A stretch of 64,000 bases of DNA from Erysipelotrichaceae bacterium (GCA_012523895.1 JAAYSZ010000025.1:1-64000); one strand, 5' to 3'; shown: positions 1 through 9,033, numbered from the stretch's first letter. Notes: generated from the letters alone by a model not told the origin. Program-made: numbers and translations.

Positions 1-93
1 CTCCTTAGTTAAATCGCTAGGTTCACCATTAGGTCCAAGTAAAGTACCATCTAAATCACAAGAAATAATTTTTATGTTATCAAAATTCTTCAT
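1..93 (-). CDS. HAD-family phosphatase, N-terminal fragment (cut by window start)
   Basis: Only the first 31 codons are in the window. They read MKNFDNIKIISCDLDGTLLG and continue to the edge. The DLDGT motif is the nucleophile motif I of HAD phosphatases (Asp attacks the phosphate), and the position and spacing fit the Cof-type sugar or nucleotide phosphatases. Substrate cannot be inferred from this stub. The start codon has no Shine-Dalgarno sequence. A TATAAT box on the same strand lies only 7 nt before the ATG, so the transcript may be leaderless. The gene is divergent from the LUD protein gene. Confidence 0.7.
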   Translation of the reverse strand, partial: MKNFDNIKIISCDLDGTLLGPNGEPSDLTKE

Positions 94-100
94 AGTCAGT

Positions 101-109
101 ATTATAACA
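101..109 (-). promoter_or_regulatory. Extended -10 promoter of the HAD gene, probably leaderless
   Basis: On the minus strand the sequence TGTTATAAT forms an extended -10 element (TGnTATAAT). Its last base is at 101 and the ATG begins at 93, so initiation 6-8 nt downstream would fall on or just before the start codon. Confidence 0.5.
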
Positions 110-171
110 CTTTATTTTAAAAATGCTTAGGTCTCCATGTTATAATTTTGTTAAGGATTAGGAGGATGTCT

Positions 172-804
172 ATGGATAAAGGATTTATGAAGACAATCGA
201 CAAACACTTTGAAATTTGTTCAAAGAATCTTTTAAACAACCAATTTGCGGTTGATATTTTAGAATCTAAGGAGGATGTTATACCTTTTTTAGAGTCAGTA
301 ATTGAAAATGGAAGTAGTGTAGGTGTTGGAGGTTCAATTACATTAGATCAATGTAATATTGTTAAATGGTTAGAAAAGAAAGAAGATATTGATTATATAG
401 ATAGATATAATACAGATGATAGACATAAGGCTATGCAAGGTCATTTAACATGTAATGTTTATATTACTAGTAGTAATGCGGTTCTTTTAAGTGGTGGATT
501 ATATAATGTGGATGGAACAGGTAATAGGGTAAGCGCACTTACTTATGGGCCTGATAAGGTGTATGTTATTGTTGGTTACAACAAAATTGTTAGTGATTTA
601 GATGCTGCAATTGAAAGAGTTGAAAGACATGCTGCAGTCGCAAATAATTTTAGATTAAACAAGGATAATCCTTGTACTAAAACAGGGAAATGTGTTCTTT
701 GTAATACACCTAGTACTATCTGTAATACTTATGTATACACAAGAAGATGCTATGCAAAAGATAGAATCCATGTAGTTTTAGTTAAGGAAAGCTTAGGTTA
801 TTAA
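172..804 (+). CDS. LUD-domain protein (lactate utilization / YkgG-like)
   Basis: The translation from 172 is about 210 residues and matches the LUD domain, which is shared by LutB/LutC-type lactate oxidation proteins and by stand-alone proteins of unknown substrate. Recognisable are a glycine-rich VGVGGSITLDQ segment, the GHLTCNVYITSSNAVLLSGGLYNVDGTG-type core (written here only in part), and a C-terminal cysteine group (CTKTGKCVLCNTPSTIC). I chose ATG 172 because GGAGG at 161-165 lies 6 nt upstream; ATG 166 is too close. No lutA/lutB partner is adjacent, so a role in lactate oxidation is uncertain. The next gene starts in the stop codon, suggesting coupling. Confidence 0.75.
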   Translation: MDKGFMKTIDKHFEICSKNLLNNQFAVDILESKEDVIPFLESVIENGSSVGVGGSITLDQCNIVKWLEKKEDIDYIDRYNTDDRHKAMQGHLTCNVYITSSNAVLLSGGLYNVDGTGNRVSALTYGPDKVYVIVGYNKIVSDLDAAIERVERHAAVANNFRLNKDNPCTKTGKCVLCNTPSTICNTYVYTRRCYAKDRIHVVLVKESLGY

Positions 805-1289
805 TGCAACAATTTAATATAGTATATATTTCTGTATTTGCTTTTGCTTCAATATGGACAATTTTTAAATTGTTTAAAGTTAATCCAAATATAATAATTG
901 AAACAAAATTTATTAAAGCCTCTACAATATTATTTATTCTTGCAGCAGTTTTTAGTATATTAACATTATTTGTTAATAGTGGAATGATGGATTATATAAG
1001 AACTTTTGTAATGGTAATAGCTATTATTATTTATTTAATGTTAAAAGAAGGCTTAGGAAATGATGGGTTTTATGTAAATGGTCATTTTACACCATATAAA
1101 GATGTAATTTATTATGATTACTTTGAAGAAAAAAAGAAATTTAATGTAGTATTTAAACTTAAAGATACTAAAGGAGAAGATCAGTTTAATGCAAATTTAG
1201 ATTTCAATCTTAAAGATAAAGAAAAAGTTATTAAAACATTAAATAAAAAAATGCCTAAAAAACAAAAGCGAATTAAAAAACAAGCTTAA
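804..1289 (+). CDS. Small membrane protein, function unknown
   Basis: This 161-residue protein has about three hydrophobic segments in its first 80 residues (roughly 5-20, 36-55 and 60-80). A soluble basic tail of about 80 residues follows and ends in a lysine-rich stretch. The tail pattern GFYVNGHFTPYKDVIYYDYF resembles PH-like/DUF5673-type domains of other small Bacillota membrane proteins, but I cannot assign a function. Its ATG overlaps the stop of the LUD gene by one base, so the two are probably co-translated. A good terminator follows it, closing a two-gene unit. Confidence 0.6.
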   Translation: MQQFNIVYISVFAFASIWTIFKLFKVNPNIIIETKFIKASTILFILAAVFSILTLFVNSGMMDYIRTFVMVIAIIIYLMLKEGLGNDGFYVNGHFTPYKDVIYYDYFEEKKKFNVVFKLKDTKGEDQFNANLDFNLKDKEKVIKTLNKKMPKKQKRIKKQA

Positions 1290-1290
1290 T

Positions 1291-1312
1291 GCATGATAAA
1301 TTCATGCTTTTT
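1291..1312 (+). terminator. Rho-independent terminator after the LUD/membrane-protein pair
   Basis: The stem is GCATGA (1291-1296) with TCATGC (1302-1307), loop TAAAT, followed by TTTTT. Confidence 0.75.
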
Positions 1313-1385
1313 AAATATTAATGATTTATATTATTGATTAATTATATAAAACATTATAATTAAAGGTGTAAATGGAGGAGTTTAA

Positions 1386-2897
1386 ATGAAAAAAAGAGCA
1401 ATTGTAAGTGTTTCTGATAAAACAGGGATTGTTGATTTTTGTAAAAATTTAGTTGAATGTGGATTTGAAATAATTAGTACAGGCGGAACAAAAAAAGTTC
1501 TTGATGAAGCAGGTGTCAATACAATATCAGTTGATGAGATTACTGGTTTTCCTGAGATGCTTGATGGTAGAGTTAAAACACTTCATCCTTTAATTCACGG
1601 CGGATTATTAGGTGTTTTAGATAATGAAAATCATATAAAACAAATGAATGAAAATAATATTAAACCTATTTCTTTAGTATGTGTTAATTTATATCCATTT
1701 AAAGAAACTATTAATACTAAAGGTAAAACATTTGAAGATGCAATTGAAAATATTGATATTGGTGGTCCTAGTATGCTTAGAAGTGCTGCTAAAAATCATA
1801 AGTTTGTAAGTGTTGTTTGTGATATTAATGATTATGATTTGATAATAAATGAAATAAAAGAATTTGGTGATACTACTTATGAAACAAGATTATATTTAGC
1901 TTCTAAAGCATTTAAGCTTACTTCATCTTATGATTCAATGATTTATAATTATTTAAGTGATAATAAGGATTTATCTTTAAATTACACGTTAAAACAAGAA
2001 TTAAGATATGGAGAAAACCCTCATCAAAAGGCATCTTTTTATAGTGATGGATCATGTTATAGATATAGTATGACTAGTGCTAAACAACTTCATGGAAAAG
2101 AATTATCTTACAATAATATTCAAGATGCTAATGCTACATTACAAATATTAAAAGAATTTGAAGATGATTGTGCTGTTGTTGCAGTTAAACATATGAATCC
2201 TTGTGGAGTAGGTATTGGTGATAATATAAGTGATGCTTATATTAAAGCTTATAAAGCAGACCCTGTTAGTATTTTTGGAGGAATAGTTGCTTTTAATAAA
2301 GAAGTTAATATTGAATGTGCAACTCACATGAGTAATATATTTTTAGAAATTATTTTAGCTCCATCATTTAGTAAAGAAGCATTTGATATATTAAGTAAAA
2401 AGAAGAATATTAGATTAATGACATTTGAAATAGATGGAAATGATGATTTAAATAAAATTGTTTCTGTTACAGGAGGAGTTTTAGTTCAAGATAGTGATGA
2501 TATTAAAGAATATGATTTAAATGTTGTAACTAATAAAAAACCAACTGAAAAAGAAATTAAAGATGCTTTATTTGGATTAAAGATTGTAAAACATGTTAAA
2601 TCTAATGCAATTGTACTTGTAAAAGATGGACAAAGCATTGGTGTTGGTGCAGGACAAATGAATAGGGTAGGAGCTTGTGAAATTGCGTGTAGTCAAGCAA
2701 AAGAAAAAGCTTTAGGAAGTGTTTTAGCTTCTGATGCATTTTTCCCAATGAGTGATACAGTAGAACTTGCGCATAAATATGGTATTTCTTGTATTATTCA
2801 ACCTGGAGGTTCAATAAAAGATCAAGATTCTATTGATAAATGTAATGAATATAATATTTCTATGATTTTTACAGGAATAAGACATTTTAAGCATTAG
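1386..2897 (+). CDS. purH: Bifunctional AICAR transformylase / IMP cyclohydrolase
   Basis: PurH carries out the last two steps of de novo purine synthesis: formylation of AICAR by 10-formyl-THF, then ring closure to IMP. The N-terminal MGS-like cyclohydrolase domain covers about residues 1-130 and shows SVSDKTGI, STGGTKK, and DGRVKTLHPLIHGG. The transformylase part carries RYGENPHQ, the KHMNPCG motif (Lys-His catalytic region) and a terminal GIRHFKH. Length (503 aa) is near the family norm of about 510. GGAGG lies 6-10 nt before the ATG. It stands alone between two terminators, away from any other pur gene, so it is probably its own transcription unit. Confidence 0.95.
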   Translation: MKKRAIVSVSDKTGIVDFCKNLVECGFEIISTGGTKKVLDEAGVNTISVDEITGFPEMLDGRVKTLHPLIHGGLLGVLDNENHIKQMNENNIKPISLVCVNLYPFKETINTKGKTFEDAIENIDIGGPSMLRSAAKNHKFVSVVCDINDYDLIINEIKEFGDTTYETRLYLASKAFKLTSSYDSMIYNYLSDNKDLSLNYTLKQELRYGENPHQKASFYSDGSCYRYSMTSAKQLHGKELSYNNIQDANATLQILKEFEDDCAVVAVKHMNPCGVGIGDNISDAYIKAYKADPVSIFGGIVAFNKEVNIECATHMSNIFLEIILAPSFSKEAFDILSKKKNIRLMTFEIDGNDDLNKIVSVTGGVLVQDSDDIKEYDLNVVTNKKPTEKEIKDALFGLKIVKHVKSNAIVLVKDGQSIGVGAGQMNRVGACEIACSQAKEKALGSVLASDAFFPMSDTVELAHKYGISCIIQPGGSIKDQDSIDKCNEYNISMIFTGIRHFKH

Positions 2898-2925
2898 TAT
2901 ATAAAAAATGATATAGTATTAAAGG

Positions 2926-2950
2926 ACTGTAGTAATTTCTACAGTTTTTT
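2926..2950 (+). terminator. Terminator after purH
   Basis: Perfect 7-bp stem ACTGTAG (2926-2932) with CTACAGT (2939-2945), loop of 6 nt, then TTTTTT. Confidence 0.8.
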
Positions 2951-2955
2951 AAATG

Positions 2956-2964
2956 TGATATTAT
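2956..2964 (+). promoter_or_regulatory. Extended -10 promoter, probably giving a leaderless mRNA
   Basis: TGATATTAT is an extended -10 box. Its last base (2964) is 7 nt before the ATG at 2971. There is no Shine-Dalgarno sequence, and the preceding terminator ends at 2950, so no longer leader is available from upstream. Confidence 0.5.
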
Positions 2965-2970
2965 TATTCT

Positions 2971-3774
2971 ATGATTGTACTTGTAAAAACACCCAATAAA
3001 GATGAATTTATTGTTTATGATGGTAAAAAATTAATGAACATATATTTTTCCATTGAAAATAAAAGAGTCTTTTTTAAGTTTGAATTATTAGATGATATTA
3101 GTGATGAAAAAATGATGGAAATTATTAATTTATTTAATAATAAAATGATTAGAACTTATAAGGTTATTAGTTTGTCTATACATATAAAAGATTCATTAAT
3201 ATATGAAAACTGTTTTAGAAATAGTTTATATTATGAAAAAGGCAATTTCTTACAAAGGAAAGTTGAACCATATAGATATGCGATAGATGATAGTGCTTTT
3301 GATAGAGAAGGATATATCATTAATCAAGGATTAATAGAAGAAGTACCTTCAGGAAAATTTAAAACATCTAAAACTGGTTGTGGATGGATTGCATGTTATA
3401 ACTTATTTAAGTTGATGAATAAAGAAAAAACAATTAAAGAGGTTTCAAGTGCTATTTCTGATACTGCAATTTTTAAAGGAATGTTTGGTGTTGATGTATT
3501 TGGTTTATATAAGTACTTAAGAAAAAATAATATTGATGCTTATTTTACACCTATATTTAAAAATCAATGTATTAGAGATATTAAAAATAGTAAATATGGA
3601 ATTATATTATATATACATAATAGAGGGTCTCATTATGTTGCTTATAAAAATTTAGGTAATGGAAAATGTATATATTATAATGCTGTATACGGTAGAAATA
3701 ATCATGTTATGGAAATAGAAGATTTTTATAAGAAGTTTAGTATTACTCCACTTGGAATGCTTATATCTGTATAA
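2971..3774 (+). CDS. Papain-like / C39-like cysteine peptidase domain protein
   Basis: This 267-residue protein has no signal peptide or membrane segment. The C-terminal half looks like a papain-fold peptidase. A Cys in TGCGWIACYN (Cys137) is followed by a His in GSHYVAYKN (His221) and an Asn in YYNAVYG (Asn237), the Cys-His-Asn order of C39/C1-like enzymes. The first 120 residues are not recognisable. It lies 11 nt upstream of a wall-anchored glucosaminidase gene and is probably co-transcribed with it. Being cytoplasmic by sequence, it would not act on the wall directly. Substrate is unknown; a non-proteolytic role is also possible. Confidence 0.55.
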   Translation: MIVLVKTPNKDEFIVYDGKKLMNIYFSIENKRVFFKFELLDDISDEKMMEIINLFNNKMIRTYKVISLSIHIKDSLIYENCFRNSLYYEKGNFLQRKVEPYRYAIDDSAFDREGYIINQGLIEEVPSGKFKTSKTGCGWIACYNLFKLMNKEKTIKEVSSAISDTAIFKGMFGVDVFGLYKYLRKNNIDAYFTPIFKNQCIRDIKNSKYGIILYIHNRGSHYVAYKNLGNGKCIYYNAVYGRNNHVMEIEDFYKKFSITPLGMLISV

Positions 3775-3785
3775 GAGGTGATTTT

Positions 3786-6506
3786 GTGTTTAAAAAAATA
3801 TTTATATTTATATGTATATTATTAGCTTCAACAATAAATGTTAAAGCTTTAAGTATATCTGATTTTGAAAATGATGAGCTATTTCATGTATATTCATTAA
3901 CTTATGATGGATATGAAGAAATAGGATCTTTTAAAACTTATAAAGAAGCTTTAACTTCATTTAATAAAAATAAAGATAATTATGATAATTTAAGTATTTT
4001 TTCTAATGGTAAGTTTTATAAAGCTGAGTATGCAATAGTTACTTTTGAATCAACACCATCTTGTGATTACAATGTTGAATTTGTTAATGATATTGATAAT
4101 AAAGGTAATTATTTAAATGGATGTTATGGTTTTGATGGTGCTTATTTAGATACAAATCAAAAAGGAGATAGAGTTAAGTTTAGGATATCTGGAGTTAATG
4201 GATGGGCTAAAATGGATGATGTAACAATTTATCCATTACAACTTATTCCTAATAGACTTACAAAATATACAGTCATTAATAATGAGTTATTTCACCAAAT
4301 CAAACAAAATTTTAATAATGATTACTATGGTAGTTTAATTAATCTAGGCCCTGCACCTTCTTATTTACAGGAAGGATTAGAATATTATAGTTATGATGGT
4401 AATTATTTTTATAACGATGATTCATTATGGATGATGTTAGATGATTATAAAAATAATAATTATAACCAAAGTATAAACAAGGATGATCCTTATTTTAATT
4501 ATTATCAATATGTTTCTCATAGAACCTTATCTAATTACGATGAAGATATAGTAAATGATTATATTAAAAATGTTTTACATATCGATAGCGATATTAAATC
4601 TTATTTGGATTTAGATAAAAATAGTACTGATGATACACTTACTAATTCTCAATTTTATGAACAAGCATATTCATTTTTTCAATATCAATATCAATTTGGT
4701 TCTAATGCGTTAATGATGCTTGCGCTATCATGGAATGAGACTGCTTTGGGAAGAAGCTCTTTAGCTTTTACAAGAAATAACTTGTTTGGTCATTCTGCAT
4801 TTGATAGTGATGTTGAAAAAAATGCATCTAGATATATTAATTTATCTTCTTCAGTTTATTCTCATGCTAGATATTATATTTCTAATAGTTATTGTAATCC
4901 TAAAAAGTTTCAATATCATGGATGTTATTTTGGTGATAAAGCTAGTGGTATGAATGTTAGTTATGCTAGTGATCCTTATTGGGGAGAAAAAGCAGCATCT
5001 AATTATTATAGACTTGATAGTTTCTTTGGTTTAAAAGATTTAAATAAATATACAATTGGTATTAAAACTAAATCTGGCAGCATTAATGTTTATAGTGAAC
5101 CTAGTAGTAATTCTAATGTTTTATATAAGACAGATGACTCTAAGAACATATCGTTTTTAATATTAGATTCAATTGATGAAAATTGGTATAAAGTTCAAAG
5201 TGATGCTTCTTTAGGTGATATTCATTATTATGATTTTAGTACATCTATTGGCTATGTTAAAAAAGGTGATATTCAAGTTGTAATAGATGGTAAAGGTGAT
5301 GATTCTAAATTTGTAAAGGTTACTTTTGATGCAGGAGAAGGTTTATTTAGAGATGGAAGTAATGTAATTTCTTATTATTTAGAATCTTATAAAAAACCTT
5401 CAATTGAATATCCTGTTTTGGATAATTATTTATTTATAGGATGGGATAAAGAAGTTGTCGCAAGTGAAGAAGAACAGTATTATACTGCTGTTTATAAAGA
5501 AGTAAAGTCAATAAGTATGGATAACATACCAAAAACTGACTTTGAAACTAGAGATAGAATTGATATTAAAAATGGTTCTATACTAGTTGAATTTGTAGAT
5601 GGTAGTGAAGAAAAGGTTTTATTAAGTACTGGAATGGTTTCTGGATTTGATTTAAATCAAGAAGGTAATCAAGAAGTTATTGTAACTTATGGAGGGAAAA
5701 CTACATCCTATCCAATTACTGTTTCTCAAGAATTAAGTGATATTCGTATAGAGATTAAAGATGAGATAGTCGCAATAATTGAAGAATATAATGGTAAAGA
5801 AACTTTAAGTGAAAGTGAAAAAGAAAGAGTATTAAACTTAAAGTTAAGAATTGATGAATATATGTTACCTTATTTAAATCAACAACAATTAAAAGAAATT
5901 GATAAGATTGTAAGACTTGCAATTGGCGATCAGATTCACTATGTAGTTGCTGAAAATAAATTTGATTCAAGTATTTCTGGATTATCTTTATCTGTAAAAA
6001 TTGATGATTCATTAGAAAAAGGCTTTATAAAAGATACTTATAAGATGGTTATTAAAGATACTATATCTAATGAAGCAAAAGAAAAAATGGAAGAAGTTGC
6101 TTTAGCATATGGATATACTGTTTTTAAAGAATTTAAAGTAGAAGCTGAAAAGAATTTTGGTACATTTGATTTACATGGTCCTGTTGTAATTGGACTAATA
6201 AAACCTCAAGATTCTAATTTAAATCAATTATTTACTGTATTAAGATATGATGATGGAGAAGTTGTTGAAACATATACAAGACAATCTGAAAATTATATTC
6301 AATTTATGACAACTGATTTTGGGGAGTTTTTAGTAGTAGCTAAAAACACTACAAATATTTATGATATAGAAGATTCATATGAAAATATAAATGTTGCTAA
6401 TAGTGATATAGATCAATATAGTATACTGTCTATGATATTTATGGGTAGTAGCACATTAGTTATCTTAATTATTGTATTTATATTGTATAAAAAAAGAAAA
6501 AGGTGA
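3786..6506 (+). CDS. Surface-anchored endo-beta-N-acetylglucosaminidase, multi-domain
   Basis: This is a cell-surface peptidoglycan hydrolase of 906 residues. Domains in order: a signal peptide (about 1-22); a glucosaminidase (LytG/Acm-like) domain at about 280-420 with ALSWNETALG, where the Glu is the likely acid catalyst, and RNNLFGHSAFD; an SH3-like domain at about 428-495 (GSINVYSEPSSNSNVLYKT); an InlB B-repeat-like domain at about 508-572 (VTFDAGEG, FIGWDKEV); an Ig-like domain; and a C-terminal transmembrane helix (about 880-902) followed by KKRKR. It probably faces outward, held by that helix. The start is GTG at 3786, with AGAGGTGA upstream. It follows the peptidase-like gene closely and precedes rluB by 3 nt. 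Confidence 0.85.
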   Translation: MFKKIFIFICILLASTINVKALSISDFENDELFHVYSLTYDGYEEIGSFKTYKEALTSFNKNKDNYDNLSIFSNGKFYKAEYAIVTFESTPSCDYNVEFVNDIDNKGNYLNGCYGFDGAYLDTNQKGDRVKFRISGVNGWAKMDDVTIYPLQLIPNRLTKYTVINNELFHQIKQNFNNDYYGSLINLGPAPSYLQEGLEYYSYDGNYFYNDDSLWMMLDDYKNNNYNQSINKDDPYFNYYQYVSHRTLSNYDEDIVNDYIKNVLHIDSDIKSYLDLDKNSTDDTLTNSQFYEQAYSFFQYQYQFGSNALMMLALSWNETALGRSSLAFTRNNLFGHSAFDSDVEKNASRYINLSSSVYSHARYYISNSYCNPKKFQYHGCYFGDKASGMNVSYASDPYWGEKAASNYYRLDSFFGLKDLNKYTIGIKTKSGSINVYSEPSSNSNVLYKTDDSKNISFLILDSIDENWYKVQSDASLGDIHYYDFSTSIGYVKKGDIQVVIDGKGDDSKFVKVTFDAGEGLFRDGSNVISYYLESYKKPSIEYPVLDNYLFIGWDKEVVASEEEQYYTAVYKEVKSISMDNIPKTDFETRDRIDIKNGSILVEFVDGSEEKVLLSTGMVSGFDLNQEGNQEVIVTYGGKTTSYPITVSQELSDIRIEIKDEIVAIIEEYNGKETLSESEKERVLNLKLRIDEYMLPYLNQQQLKEIDKIVRLAIGDQIHYVVAENKFDSSISGLSLSVKIDDSLEKGFIKDTYKMVIKDTISNEAKEKMEEVALAYGYTVFKEFKVEAEKNFGTFDLHGPVVIGLIKPQDSNLNQLFTVLRYDDGEVVETYTRQSENYIQFMTTDFGEFLVVAKNTTNIYDIEDSYENINVANSDIDQYSILSMIFMGSSTLVILIIVFILYKKRKR

Positions 6507-6509
6507 AAC

Positions 6510-7241
6510 ATGGAAAGATTACAAAAAATTATAGCCCAAGCAGGAATAGCTTCTAGAAGAAAAGCAGAAGAGTTAATTCTTGAGGGGAAAGTTAAGGTTG
6601 ATGGAGAAATTATTACTGAATTAGGTTTTAAAGCTAAAAAAAATGCAGTAATTGAAGTAAATGGAAAAATTATAGAAAAAGAAGATAAAGTCTACTTTGT
6701 TTTGAATAAACCTAAAAGATATCTAAGTTCAGTAAGTGATCATAGAGATAGAAAAACTGTAGTTGATTTAATAGATACAGATAAGAGAATTTTTCCTGTA
6801 GGAAGACTTGATTATGATACTACTGGATTAATTATTTTAACTAATGATGGTGAATTTGCTAATGAAATAATTCATCCTAGATATAGTATTGAAAAAGAAT
6901 ATGATGTTACTATTAGAGGAATACTAAGAAAAGATGAAATAAGACAGTTAGAAGAAGGTATTTATTTAGATAATAAAAAAACACTACCAGCTAGGGTAGT
7001 GATAGTTAATGTTGATAGAAAAAGAAAAATCACAGATTTACAGTTAACTATAAGAGAAGGTAGAAATCATCAAGTAAAAAATATGATGAAATATTTTGGG
7101 CATAGAGTTACTAAGCTTAATAGAAGAAGATTAGGAATTGTAACATTAAAAGGATTGCAAATTGGTGAATATAGAAGATTAAAACCATTTGAAATAAAAC
7201 AGTTAAAAAGTTTAGCTAATGAAAATAAGTTAATCAAGTAG
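6510..7241 (+). CDS. rluB: RluB-type pseudouridine synthase
   Basis: This enzyme isomerises uridine to pseudouridine in rRNA, by homology in domain V of 23S rRNA. The N-terminal S4 RNA-binding domain occupies about residues 1-60 (RLQKIIAQAGIASRRKAEELI). The RsuA/RluB catalytic motif GRLDYDTTGLI holds the nucleophilic Asp, and the C-terminal motif EGRNHQVKNMM is present. The length of 243 is typical. AAGGTGA precedes the ATG. Its last 12 nt overlap the end of the convergent rqcH gene, and the overlap lies in a shared hairpin. The specific RluB name rests on family resemblance; an RsuA-type target is the alternative. Confidence 0.88.
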   Translation: MERLQKIIAQAGIASRRKAEELILEGKVKVDGEIITELGFKAKKNAVIEVNGKIIEKEDKVYFVLNKPKRYLSSVSDHRDRKTVVDLIDTDKRIFPVGRLDYDTTGLIILTNDGEFANEIIHPRYSIEKEYDVTIRGILRKDEIRQLEEGIYLDNKKTLPARVVIVNVDRKRKITDLQLTIREGRNHQVKNMMKYFGHRVTKLNRRRLGIVTLKGLQIGEYRRLKPFEIKQLKSLANENKLIK

Positions 7242-7260
7242 TTTGTTGATTAACTTTTCT
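7227..7260. terminator. Bidirectional terminator inside overlapping rluB/rqcH 3' ends
   Basis: AAGTTAATCAA (7227-7237) pairs with TTGATTAACTT (7246-7256), an 11-bp perfect stem with an 8-nt loop. T-rich runs follow on both strands. The stop codons of both genes (7239-7241 and 7230-7232) lie within it. Confidence 0.7.
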
Positions 7261-8873
7261 TCTGGATCAATATATATAGTTTTGTATGTAGTAAGTGATA
7301 CTTTACCTAATTTAGCTTTAGGTATTTTTTTAATATCTTTAATTTGACAATAGTTTACTGGTACACTACTTGAATATCTTCCTTTAGAATAATATGCGGC
7401 TATATTAGCTGCTGTTCTTATTAATTTTTCATCTAATTTATCAGTGTTTACAACTACATGAGAACCATGGAAATCTTTTGTATGGAACCAGTAAAAGTGT
7501 TTTTGAGCTATTTTAAATGTTAAAGCATCATTTTGCATATTATTTTTACCAACAAATATCTTTATGTTTTCATCATAATTTATAGTTGTAATTTTTGGTA
7601 AACTATTTTGTTTTTTCTTTTTCTTTGACTTAGATTTTTTTGCTTTAATGTAGCCACCTTGAATTAATTCTTCTACTATTTCTTTAGCATCTTCAAAATT
7701 AATTATTTCTAGCTGTTGATCTATACCTTCAAAATATTCGATTTCTTCTTTGGTAATTTCTATTTGATTTTTTATATGATGAGCACCTTTTTTTAATTTT
7801 TCATATCTTTGAAATGCTTTTCTTGCATTTGCTTTACCATCTAGTTTTGGATCTAGTGGTATCTTTATAATTGAACCATCTTCAAAACTTTCTAGTTCAA
7901 TGAAATTTAATCCTTTTGTGTCATTAATATTATATGTATATAATAGTTCGCCATATAACCTATATTTATCGTTATTTTCAGCTTCAGCTAGTGAATCTAG
8001 TAATTTAGGTAGTTTTCTTTTATTATGCTTTAATTCTCGTTTAACGACCTTATAAATGTCTCCTACGATTTGTTTAATTCTATCTTTTTCTTCTTTATGA
8101 TAAAAAATAGTATCTATACCATCATGAATTGGATATTCTTTAGAAAACCCTATATGAGATAAAGGTAAACAATGAAAATGTGTTTCGTTTTTATTGTGAG
8201 TAATATAGATACTGTTTGATTTTTCTATAATGTCTATGATTTCTTTATATGTTTGATTATTTGATAATCTATAGGTTACTTCTTTAGATAGTAAAGGGGA
8301 AAAGCCTTCTAATTGATTAGTTAATGTTATTTCTCTATCTATTATTGGATTATCAAAAGGATCTTGTTTATGAGTGTGAGGATCAACAATATTAAACTTG
8401 GCTCCTGGATGTATTGTTCTTCTATTATTTTCAAATGGTGGAATTCTTTTTAATGCATCTATAATTTTATTGTTTTCATCAACAAGTATTACATTTGCAT
8501 ATTTACCCATTAATTCTACATATAGTTTTAAAGTAATTTCATCTCCAATAATATTTCTTTTATTTAAAGTAAAAACACACCATCTATCTAAACTTCCTTG
8601 AGTAACATCAACTATCATTGAACTTTCAATATGTTTTCTAAGTATCATCACAAAATGACTTGGCTCTTCTGGAGTAGGGTAATTCATTTTTGTGATATTT
8701 ATTCTGTTATATAAAGGATGGCAAGAAATCATTAATTTTTGATTTTTGTTTTTTGTACGAAGATTAAAAAGTATTTCTGTATTAGAAATACGATAAATTT
8801 TATTTATTCTACAAGGACAAAGCTCTTTTATTTCTGGGAGTATTTTACTTAGTAATATTCCATCTAATGCCAT
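7230..8873 (-). CDS. rqcH: NFACT protein RqcH, ribosome quality control
   Basis: RqcH binds obstructed 50S subunits carrying peptidyl-tRNA and directs alanine tailing of stalled nascent chains. The reading frame is open to 8996, but I choose ATG 8873 because the family N-terminus (MALDGILLSKI) begins there and the D96-R97-W98 motif then aligns with the D97/R98 pair known to be required in B. subtilis RqcH. An NFACT-N domain is followed by a helical middle with a lysine-rich KKSKSKKKKKQ linker, then an NFACT-R domain (FYWFHTKDFHGSHVVV). The 547-residue length is normal. The protein was formerly annotated as fibronectin-binding protein A. Confidence 0.9.
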   Translation of the reverse strand: MALDGILLSKILPEIKELCPCRINKIYRISNTEILFNLRTKNKNQKLMISCHPLYNRINITKMNYPTPEEPSHFVMILRKHIESSMIVDVTQGSLDRWCVFTLNKRNIIGDEITLKLYVELMGKYANVILVDENNKIIDALKRIPPFENNRRTIHPGAKFNIVDPHTHKQDPFDNPIIDREITLTNQLEGFSPLLSKEVTYRLSNNQTYKEIIDIIEKSNSIYITHNKNETHFHCLPLSHIGFSKEYPIHDGIDTIFYHKEEKDRIKQIVGDIYKVVKRELKHNKRKLPKLLDSLAEAENNDKYRLYGELLYTYNINDTKGLNFIELESFEDGSIIKIPLDPKLDGKANARKAFQRYEKLKKGAHHIKNQIEITKEEIEYFEGIDQQLEIINFEDAKEIVEELIQGGYIKAKKSKSKKKKKQNSLPKITTINYDENIKIFVGKNNMQNDALTFKIAQKHFYWFHTKDFHGSHVVVNTDKLDEKLIRTAANIAAYYSKGRYSSSVPVNYCQIKDIKKIPKAKLGKVSLTTYKTIYIDPEEKLINKLLD

Positions 8874-8892
8874 AATTTCACTTCTTTCTTTA

Positions 8893-8904
8893 AAAATTAT
8901 AACA
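8893..8904 (-). promoter_or_regulatory. Extended -10 promoter of rqcH
   Basis: On the minus strand TGTTATAAT ends at 8896, 23 nt before the ATG at 8873. No clear -35 is visible. Confidence 0.45.
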
Positions 8905-8947
8905 CAATATTGATTTATCTTATCTTTTAGTAGTGTTAGAATGTAAA

Positions 8948-9003
8948 TGCAACCAAATTTAAGCAAAAAGATATTGAAAATCGGTAGTGCAACCAATTAT
9001 AAA
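8948..9003 (+). promoter_or_regulatory. Promoter of the HTH-membrane regulator with two direct repeats
   Basis: TTGAAA (8974-8979) and TATAAA (8998-9003) are 18 bp apart. TGCAACCAA occurs twice, at 8948-8956 and 8988-8996, exactly 40 bp apart. The second copy lies between -35 and -10, as expected for a repressor site. Confidence 0.5.
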
Positions 9004-9033
9004 TGGCTTAGAATTTTGGTGGAGGTAGTAATT

